This document shows, in pieces, positions 7,397 to 12,348 of a stretch of DNA of 12,348 nucleotides. Made by a program: the position numbers and the translations under genes. How positions within the stretch are numbered: the stretch's first letter is position 1; every line of letters begins with the position of its first letter. This stretch comes from Bacteroidota bacterium (GTDB lineage Bacteria > Bacteroidota > Bacteroidia > NS11-12g > UBA955), in assembly GCA_018969565.1 (NCBI GenBank), contig JAGWYC010000031.1, forward strand, positions 1-12,348. The letters run 5' to 3'. Below the pieces are notes generated by a model that was not told the origin of the DNA, searched no databases, and saw nothing but the letters and a program-made list of their open reading frames with translations.

Positions 7397-8629
7397 TTGA
7401 AATTCGACGAATTCCCTTTTACCGATGAATTGCTTGATGGCCTGGATGCCATGGGCTTTGAACAGGCTACACCCATACAGGAACAGGCTTTCCCCATCAT
7501 CCTCGATGGCCGCGACCTGATTGGATGCGCTCAGACCGGAACCGGTAAAACAGCGGCCTTCCTGCTGCCTGTGCTTGACGATCTGGTGATGGAGCCGGCG
7601 GATCATATCACCACACTAATCCTGGTTCCGACCCGCGAATTGGCGCTGCAGATTGACCAGGCGCTGCAAGGGTTTTCCTATTACACACCGGTGAGTTCTT
7701 TGCCCATCTATGGCGGTACCGACGGCATCGCCTTTGAACGCGAAAAGAAGGCACTCACCCAGGGTGCCAACGTGATTATTGCCACACCGGGGAGATTGCT
7801 GGCCCACATGAATATGGGCTATGTGAACTTCAAAAATCTGCGACATCTGATTTTGGATGAAGCAGACCGCATGCTGCACATGGGCTTCATTTTCGACATA
7901 CAGAAAATTGTTTCTTACTTGCCTGCAGAGCGTCAGACTTTGATGTTCTCCGCGACCATGTCGCCCAAAATCCGCGACTTGGCCAAGAAGTTGCTGCGCA
8001 ACCCGGAAGAAATCAGTTTGGCGGTTTCCAAGCCCGCAGAGCGCGTCAAACAGATGGTGTATCTGGTGGAAGACAGCAGCAAGAATGCCCTGATTCGCAG
8101 CATCGTGCTGGAGCGTAAAGGCGTGAGTACCATCATTTTCGCCGGCACGAAGCAAAAGGTGAAGGATTTAGAACGTGAATTGTATCGCTCGGGATTGCAG
8201 GTGGGCTGCATTCATTCTGATCTGGAGCAATTGCAAAGGGAAGAAGTGCTGCGCGGATTCCGCAGCAAGCGGGTTCCTGTGCTGGTGGCTACGGATATTC
8301 TGAGCCGGGGCATAGACATTGACGACATCGGCCTGGTCATCAATTACGATGTGCCCCGCGATGGTGAAGACTACGTGCATCGTATAGGTCGCACGGCCCG
8401 TGCAGCTTCAGAAGGGGAGGCCATCACCCTGGTAAACAGCCCCGACCGCAGGAAACTAAAGCGCATCGAGGAACTCATCGAATCTTCCATCATGGAAATG
8501 CCCTTACCGGAAGGTATTCAGATGGGGGTAACGGAAAAGAAACCCGGGCGTGACAGACCGGGCAGACCGGGAAAAAACTCGGGCAAGTCAGGACATGGAA
8601 AGGAGCGCAAAGGCAATCCCCGCCGCTGA
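7397..8629 (+). CDS. DEAD-box ATP-dependent RNA helicase (RhlE-like)
   Basis: A 410-residue cytoplasmic RNA helicase that remodels RNA in ribosome assembly, decay or cold adaptation. The full motif set is present: Q motif FEQATPIQEQ (21-30), I AQTGTGKT (45-52), Ia PTRELA (78-83), Ib TPGR (130-133), II DEAD (154-157), III SAT (185-187), IV TIIFAGT (245-251), V VATDILSRGIDID (297-309) and VI HRIGRTAR (328-335). The tail after about 381 is short, basic and rich in Gly, Lys and Arg, probably a nonspecific RNA-binding extension. The start is TTG at 7397: no ATG precedes the Q motif in frame, an in-frame TAG lies at 7361-7363, and the product begins MKFDEFPFTDELLDGL as in relatives. It is divergent from typA and convergent with the photolyase-like gene. 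The exact subfamily (RhlE versus other DEAD-box groups) is uncertain. Confidence 0.97.
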   Translation: MKFDEFPFTDELLDGLDAMGFEQATPIQEQAFPIILDGRDLIGCAQTGTGKTAAFLLPVLDDLVMEPADHITTLILVPTRELALQIDQALQGFSYYTPVSSLPIYGGTDGIAFEREKKALTQGANVIIATPGRLLAHMNMGYVNFKNLRHLILDEADRMLHMGFIFDIQKIVSYLPAERQTLMFSATMSPKIRDLAKKLLRNPEEISLAVSKPAERVKQMVYLVEDSSKNALIRSIVLERKGVSTIIFAGTKQKVKDLERELYRSGLQVGCIHSDLEQLQREEVLRGFRSKRVPVLVATDILSRGIDIDDIGLVINYDVPRDGEDYVHRIGRTARAASEGEAITLVNSPDRRKLKRIEELIESSIMEMPLPEGIQMGVTEKKPGRDRPGRPGKNSGKSGHGKERKGNPRR

Positions 8630-8712
8630 GTGGCTGCCGGCATTTCATTCAGCATGGAGTAGGTATCGCACTTACAGCAATAGAGAGCAGACACATTTAA
8701 TTCTGAGCGCGT

Positions 8713-10200
8713 TTACTCCCCTCCAGGCCGCCGACGCAGACCTTCGCGGGTGTGCAGTTGCAGAATTCTCAACTGTTCCCTTTTTACCAGTAAATCTTTG
8801 CGCAAAGCCCACAAGGGGTCGGTATGTGTTCGCGGTGCCTTCTCGGGGTTGAATAAAGGCAAAGGGTAATCTTTTCCCGGGGTGAAGTGGTATAACTGTG
8901 CTTCCATTTCATTGACCAGCCAGGGCCGATGCAACAGTCTCAAAGGCAAGCCCTGAAGTTCTGGTACCCAGCTTGAAATAAATGTGCCATCCGGGTCATG
9001 GCTGAGCGCATTCTTCACCGGATTGTACACCCGCAAGGTGTGGATGCCCGTTGTACCGGCCTGCATCTGGAACTGCGGATAGTGAATACCAGGTTCGTAA
9101 TCCAGGAATAATCGCGCCAGATGATAGGCACCGGAGCGCCAGTCGTAGCCCATGTGATGGCATAAAACGGAAACGAGCATGGCGCGCATCCTGAAATTAA
9201 TCCAGCCGGTTGCCTGCAAACAGCGCATGGACGCATCCACCAAGGGTATGCCCGTGCGCCCTTCCATCCAGGCTTGCAGCAACTCAGGGTCCTTATTGCG
9301 CTCCAGTCTGGCATAGCCCAGGTTGATGTGTTCGGTTTCGTAGCGACATTCATTTTCGAACTTCTGGATGAAGTGACATCGCCATTTCAGCCGTTCCAGA
9401 AAACTGTTCCAGGGCTGCGTCTGCTTCAGTTCCTTCATACGGCTGCGTGTGAACTGGAACACCTGACGGCTCGACACATTACCCCAGGCCAGATAGGGTG
9501 AAAGACGGCTGCAGGCGCGGCGGCTTTCCTGTGGTTTGGAGATGGCCCGACGGTAATTATTTCCCCTGCCCCGAAAGAAATCCTCCAGATAACGAAAGGC
9601 CAGCAGCTCGCCTCCTTGTTGCATCTCATCGGTGGCACGAAGCCAGGGCTCTTTTTGTTCTTGTTTCAGAAGCAAGTCGCGTGGAACCGCCAAGGCGGGT
9701 GCTTTACAGTATTTGTTTTGAATTTGAGGCGCGTGCATGGTGGCAAACCAGGCAGCGTCCCAGCCTTCGCGGTTTCGTATGCCACGTTGTATGCCGTCGC
9801 GTTGTGATTCAGTCCATTTAATGCCGTGTTCCCTGAACCAACGCTGCATTCGGCGGTCGCGGTCCCAGGTAAGCTGCGTGCCTGATTCGGCATAGCTGAA
9901 AACCGAAACAATGTGGTACATGTCATGTAAAGCCGTAAAAACGTCTTCAGCTTCTGCATAAAACACAGCCACTTCCTGCCGGATTCCCTGCCAGCAGCGG
10001 TTCATGGCTTCAATAGATTGCAGGCAAAACCCATGATGTCGGGAAGACGCATCCGGATGCGCGAGCAGGGAAGGTTCAAAAATATAAACAGCCAGCCAGG
10101 GCAGGCCGGAGCTTTCAGCTTCTGCCAGCGCCGCATGGTCTTGCGTACGCAGGTCGCGCTTCAGCCATACAATACTGATTTTCTGCTTTTGCCCCGGCAT
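8713..10200 (-). CDS. Photolyase/cryptochrome-family FAD protein with noncanonical active site
   Basis: A 495-residue flavoprotein. Residues 8 to about 135 form the alpha/beta antenna domain (VWLKRDLRTQDHAAL). Residues from about 200 to 440 form the helical FAD-binding domain, with GRTGIPLVDASMRCLQATGW (314-333), YDWRSGAYHLARLFLDYEPG (352-371) and YNPVKNALSHDPDGTFI (392-408). Family members repair UV lesions or sense blue light. Aligned by eye to E. coli PhrB from memory, W354 matches W359 and D367 matches D372, but E369 replaces D374, H373 replaces flavin-contacting N378, F377 replaces W382, R301 replaces W306 and M379 replaces W384. CPD-contact positions also differ (R270, F336, A340). Membership is certain; canonical CPD photolyase activity is doubtful. 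EPGIHYPQFQMQAGTTG appears characteristic of a less studied bacterial subgroup. The ATG at 10200-10198 is the only sensible start, since TGA occurs in frame upstream. Confidence 0.93.
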   Translation of the reverse strand: MPGQKQKISIVWLKRDLRTQDHAALAEAESSGLPWLAVYIFEPSLLAHPDASSRHHGFCLQSIEAMNRCWQGIRQEVAVFYAEAEDVFTALHDMYHIVSVFSYAESGTQLTWDRDRRMQRWFREHGIKWTESQRDGIQRGIRNREGWDAAWFATMHAPQIQNKYCKAPALAVPRDLLLKQEQKEPWLRATDEMQQGGELLAFRYLEDFFRGRGNNYRRAISKPQESRRACSRLSPYLAWGNVSSRQVFQFTRSRMKELKQTQPWNSFLERLKWRCHFIQKFENECRYETEHINLGYARLERNKDPELLQAWMEGRTGIPLVDASMRCLQATGWINFRMRAMLVSVLCHHMGYDWRSGAYHLARLFLDYEPGIHYPQFQMQAGTTGIHTLRVYNPVKNALSHDPDGTFISSWVPELQGLPLRLLHRPWLVNEMEAQLYHFTPGKDYPLPLFNPEKAPRTHTDPLWALRKDLLVKREQLRILQLHTREGLRRRPGGE

Positions 10201-10243
10201 TCGGCAACTAAACAGCAGAACAGCGTTGCCGGTTCATTGAGGT

Positions 10244-10253
10244 CAAAAAGATA
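10244..10253 (-). promoter_or_regulatory. Possible weak promoter box for the photolyase-like gene
   Basis: On the minus strand TATCTTTTTG resembles TAnnTTTG but carries two extra T residues before the G. It lies about 45 bases upstream of the ATG at 10200. No -33 element was seen. It is offered only as the best candidate in this intergenic region. Confidence 0.2.
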
Positions 10254-10382
10254 AAATCGGGGGCTTTTAATCTCATGTTCCTGGGGAAGTGTTTTATCGG
10301 ACTGAATTTTCCTATTTTAAAACGTAATTGTATAATTATCAACTACTTAGCACTTGGATTTGTACTTTGGCCTTTCAAAAAA

Positions 10383-10430
10383 GAAACTCAGAGTTTCCTA
10401 AGGGAACTTTCAGTACCTAAAAAAGGTATT
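10383..10430. promoter_or_regulatory. Stacked inverted repeats, operator-like, upstream of XRE regulator
   Basis: Three dyads lie back to back. GAAACTC-A-GAGTTTC (10383-10397) is a perfect 7+7 palindrome. AGTTTCC-TAA-GGGAACT (10392-10408) pairs over seven positions with one G-T and shares its left arm with the first dyad. AGTACCT-AAAAA-AGGTATT (10412-10430) pairs over seven positions with one G-T. They sit immediately upstream of the TAGTTTTG box at 10433 and overlap where a -33 element would lie, a typical position for operators of a dimeric repressor. Because the first two share a segment, as RNA they would be mutually exclusive hairpins. Operator function is inferred, probably for autoregulation by the adjacent XRE protein. 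Confidence 0.45.
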
Positions 10431-10432
10431 TA

Positions 10433-10440
10433 TAGTTTTG
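10433..10440 (+). promoter_or_regulatory. Bacteroidota-type -7 promoter box of the XRE regulator gene
   Basis: TAGTTTTG matches TAnnTTTG exactly. TTTC at 10408-10411, 21 bases upstream, is one base off the TTTG -33 element. Transcription from here would give a leader of about 45 AT-rich bases before the ATG at 10491. A second, weaker candidate, TACTTTG at 10363-10369, lies upstream of the inverted repeats and would place them in the transcript. Confidence 0.5.
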
Positions 10441-10490
10441 TTTAATTCAGGAGAGAATTATATTTTATTTGTAGTGATATTTATAGGTTT

Positions 10491-10880
10491 ATGATGGATC
10501 ATGGGGAACCGGAAACAAACAAACGTATAGGGAGGAATATTCGAATCTTAAGGGAGCAGAAGGGGCTCAGACAACGTAATGTGTCCACTCTGTTGGGAAT
10601 CACACCAAACGGCTACGGGAAAATCGAACGGGGTGAATCTTCGCTTACAGTGGAACGACTGGAACTCCTCGCCCAGATTTTTGGGGTCAGCGTCCCCGAT
10701 ATTATCCATCTTGATCCTGAACAGAGTTCGCAGCATCGTGAATTGATACTGGCCTACGAAGAGAAAGAAGAACTGATCAGACAGGAAATGGCGGGTTTCC
10801 GTGAGCAATTGCAGTTATTGCAGGAGAAAGTGCTGCAACACAGCAGGCTGCTGGAAAGCCTGATGGGCCAGAAAAAATAA
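10491..10880 (+). CDS. XRE-family (HTH_3) transcriptional regulator with C-terminal coiled coil
   Basis: A 129-residue DNA-binding protein. The helix-turn-helix domain covers about residues 11-67 (IGRNIRILREQKGLRQRNVS, then GITPNGYGKIERGESSLTVE and LELLAQIFGVSVPDII), a standard Cro/C1-type fold. Residues from about 82 to 127 are highly charged with Leu/Gln heptad-like spacing (AYEEKEELIRQEMAGF, then LQLLQEKVLQHSRLLESL), which suggests a coiled coil for dimerisation. There is no ligand-binding or peptidase domain. The start is ATG at 10491 or the adjacent ATG at 10494. The upstream region carries a consensus -7 box and stacked inverted repeats, suggesting autoregulation. It is divergent from the photolyase-like gene, which may also be a target, and convergent with the YyaL-like gene 53 bases downstream. 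The regulated genes cannot be told from sequence. Confidence 0.93.
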   Translation: MMDHGEPETNKRIGRNIRILREQKGLRQRNVSTLLGITPNGYGKIERGESSLTVERLELLAQIFGVSVPDIIHLDPEQSSQHRELILAYEEKEELIRQEMAGFREQLQLLQEKVLQHSRLLESLMGQKK

Positions 10881-10933
10881 TCGGCGGTTCCGTGTACGCA
10901 GCCCGTTCAAAGTGCGCGGCACCTTGATTAGGC

Positions 10934-12348
10934 TCATGCTTCACCCCAAAGGTCATCCAGAATTTCCATGGCCTGATCTGTTCCTTGAACAGGTTCCAGA
11001 CATTCCCTGTCACGGCATATATAAATCCTGGACTGATTTAAGGGCTTGCCCTGAAACAAGGGCAGCACGGAGTTGTTTCTCGCATGTGCCAGAACCATAC
11101 AGGTGGGCAAGTGGCTGCTGAGTTCCCGTGTGAAATCTTCTGCCTCAGGGCCGCAGAGTTCCATCTGAACGGTGCCATAGGCTTCCATCAGCGCTACCTG
11201 AGCCCAGCCACTGTACCAGCCCGGGAATTTCTTGAGCTGCTGTCGCACGGCATCGAGTTGACGACTGCTGATTTCTGTATAAGTATCTTCCAGAAATAGA
11301 TAGCCCAGTTTCCGAAGGCTGCGGGCCAGCATGGAATTCGCCGAGTCAATGACATCGTCGTTGAGGTCGGTTTTGCGGATGACCAGCGGGGTGTCTTCCG
11401 AAGAAGTAAAAAAGAAAATGCCCCGTTCATGATCGTAAAAATGTTGGATGCAGTAATCTGCAAGTTCCCTGGCAGCCAGCACATAACGCTCATCCGAACC
11501 CGTTTCGAACAGGCGGATTAATCCGGCGATGACACAGGCGTAGTCTTCCAGAAATCCATTGATGGCGGGCTTTTGATGCTGATACGTTCGGAAAAGTCCT
11601 TTCCCATTTCGGCATTGATTCAGTAGAAAATCAGCCAGCCGTTCAGCCTTTTGGGTATAGGAAGCATCATTAAGGTAAAATCCGGCGTCGGCGAGGGCAC
11701 TGAGCATCAGGCCGTTCCATGCAGTGATGACCTTGTCGTCAAGCCCGGGACGTTCCCGTAATTCCTGGGCCTGAAATAGTTTCTGCCGCACACGACGTAA
11801 AGTTTCAAAGTAAAATTCGCCGCTGATGTTCAGCTCGGCGGTGAGTTCGGCGGGTGATTTCCGCTTATACAGGATGTTGTAACCGTGTTCCCAATTGCCT
11901 TCTTTCTTTATGTGAAACACCGCAACGGCAAAAGGATAATCATCGCCCAGGGTCGCTTGCAGTTCTTCATCAGTCCATACGTAGAAACGACCTTCCATGC
12001 CTTCGCTGTCGGCATCCAGGGCGGCCATGAAGGCGCCTTCGGGTGTTTCCAGTTCCCGGAAGCAGAATTCGAGGGTTTCGCGCACGACATCTTCATAAAC
12101 ATAGGCTCTGCTTAGCGAAAAGGCTCTGCTGTAAAGACTGATGAGCTGGGCATTGTCGTACAGCATTTTCTCGAAATGCGGCGCAAACCAATAAGGGTCG
12201 GTGCTGTAGCGGCAGAAACCTCCGCGTACCTGGTCATAGATGCCGCCATTGGCCATTTTCAGCAGGGACAAATTGCTGAAGTCTAAAGCCTCTTTGTTAC
12301 CGGTCATCAGGTACAGATTCAACAGCAACTCATACTGATTTGGCAGGG
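10934..12348 (-). CDS. YyaL/Spata20-type (DUF255) protein, C-terminal part (cut by window edge)
   Basis: The frame is open from the right edge to TGA at 10936-10934, giving 471 residues. Family members are usually about 670-700 residues with an N-terminal thioredoxin-like domain followed by a six-hairpin glycosidase-like alpha/alpha domain; only the latter is present here. Recognisable conserved stretches are GGIYDQVRGGFCRYSTDPYW, FAPHFEKMLYDNAQL, ALDADSEGMEGRFYVWT, DDKVITAWNGLMLSALADAG and GFLEDYACVIAGLI. These match the conserved core of the YyaL/Spata20 family, whose biochemical role is poorly established (redox or sugar-related functions have been suggested). A TTG at 12328 is an internal codon, not the start, because the frame continues upstream (LPNQYE) past the window. 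It is convergent with the XRE regulator. No frameshift or missing core segment is seen. Confidence 0.93.
   Translation of the reverse strand, partial: LPNQYELLLNLYLMTGNKEALDFSNLSLLKMANGGIYDQVRGGFCRYSTDPYWFAPHFEKMLYDNAQLISLYSRAFSLSRAYVYEDVVRETLEFCFRELETPEGAFMAALDADSEGMEGRFYVWTDEELQATLGDDYPFAVAVFHIKKEGNWEHGYNILYKRKSPAELTAELNISGEFYFETLRRVRQKLFQAQELRERPGLDDKVITAWNGLMLSALADAGFYLNDASYTQKAERLADFLLNQCRNGKGLFRTYQHQKPAINGFLEDYACVIAGLIRLFETGSDERYVLAARELADYCIQHFYDHERGIFFFTSSEDTPLVIRKTDLNDDVIDSANSMLARSLRKLGYLFLEDTYTEISSRQLDAVRQQLKKFPGWYSGWAQVALMEAYGTVQMELCGPEAEDFTRELSSHLPTCMVLAHARNNSVLPLFQGKPLNQSRIYICRDRECLEPVQGTDQAMEILDDLWGEA

Noticed and set aside
6541..7428. 295-residue frame antisense to typA
   Set aside because: It lies almost wholly inside an intact TypA gene with full motifs. 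Long antisense frames are expected opposite GC-rich conserved genes, and the product matches nothing recognisable.
8630..8712. Possible terminator or small gene between the helicase and the photolyase-like gene
   Set aside because: No stable hairpin with a T-run and no short frame with a plausible start was found in these 83 bases.
10912..10922. GTGC-GCG-GCAC hairpin between the XRE and YyaL-like genes
   Set aside because: It has only four base pairs before a bulge and no T-run on either strand, too weak to call a terminator even though its position between convergent genes is suitable.
1..12348. Mobile element, prophage, CRISPR, tRNA or rRNA content
   Set aside because: I saw no transposase or integrase, no terminal inverted repeats, no regularly spaced repeats and no tRNA-like cloverleaf. 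All regions except the intergenic stretches are explained by ordinary chromosomal genes.

Overview
The window looks like chromosomal DNA from a member of the Bacteroidota with moderate GC content. This is inferred from three things. Several genes are preceded by boxes matching the Bacteroidota -7 promoter consensus TAnnTTTG. Convincing Shine-Dalgarno sequences are mostly absent. The protein families (PF17131-type LolA-like protein, TypA, an XRE regulator with a coiled-coil tail, a YyaL/Spata20-type protein) fit that phylum. No rRNA, tRNA, insertion sequence, prophage gene or CRISPR array was seen.

Layout. (1) 1-196, minus: the 5' end of an unrecognised gene, cut by the window edge. (2) 346-5449, plus: a tightly packed five-gene operon encoding a secreted LolA-like protein, two FtsX/LolE-type permeases, a LolD/MacB-type ATPase and a secreted outer-membrane barrel protein. 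The gaps are 15, 3, -4 and 2 bases, so the genes are probably co-transcribed and the last four translationally coupled. (3) 5464-7278, minus: TypA/BipA, convergent with the operon. (4) 7397-8629, plus: a DEAD-box RNA helicase, divergent from typA, with a TTG start just after a promoter box. (5) 8713-10200, minus: a photolyase/cryptochrome-family flavoprotein. (6) 10201-10490: an AT-rich divergent intergenic region with stacked inverted repeats. (7) 10491-10880, plus: an XRE-type regulator. (8) 10934-12348, minus: the C-terminal two thirds of a YyaL/Spata20 (DUF255-type) protein, cut by the right edge.

How the genes work together. The operon is the main point of interest. It encodes an inner-membrane ABC motor (two permeases plus ATPase), a periplasmic LolA-fold carrier and an outer-membrane barrel in one transcription unit. 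That reads as a self-contained inner-to-outer-membrane pathway for a lipid, lipoprotein or other hydrophobic cargo, separate from general Lol sorting. The cargo is unknown. The remaining genes look like housekeeping or stress genes (translation GTPase, RNA helicase, photolyase-like protein). The photolyase-like protein deserves attention because an alignment by eye shows replacements at positions important in canonical CPD photolyases, and because it is divergent from the XRE regulator across an operator-like region.
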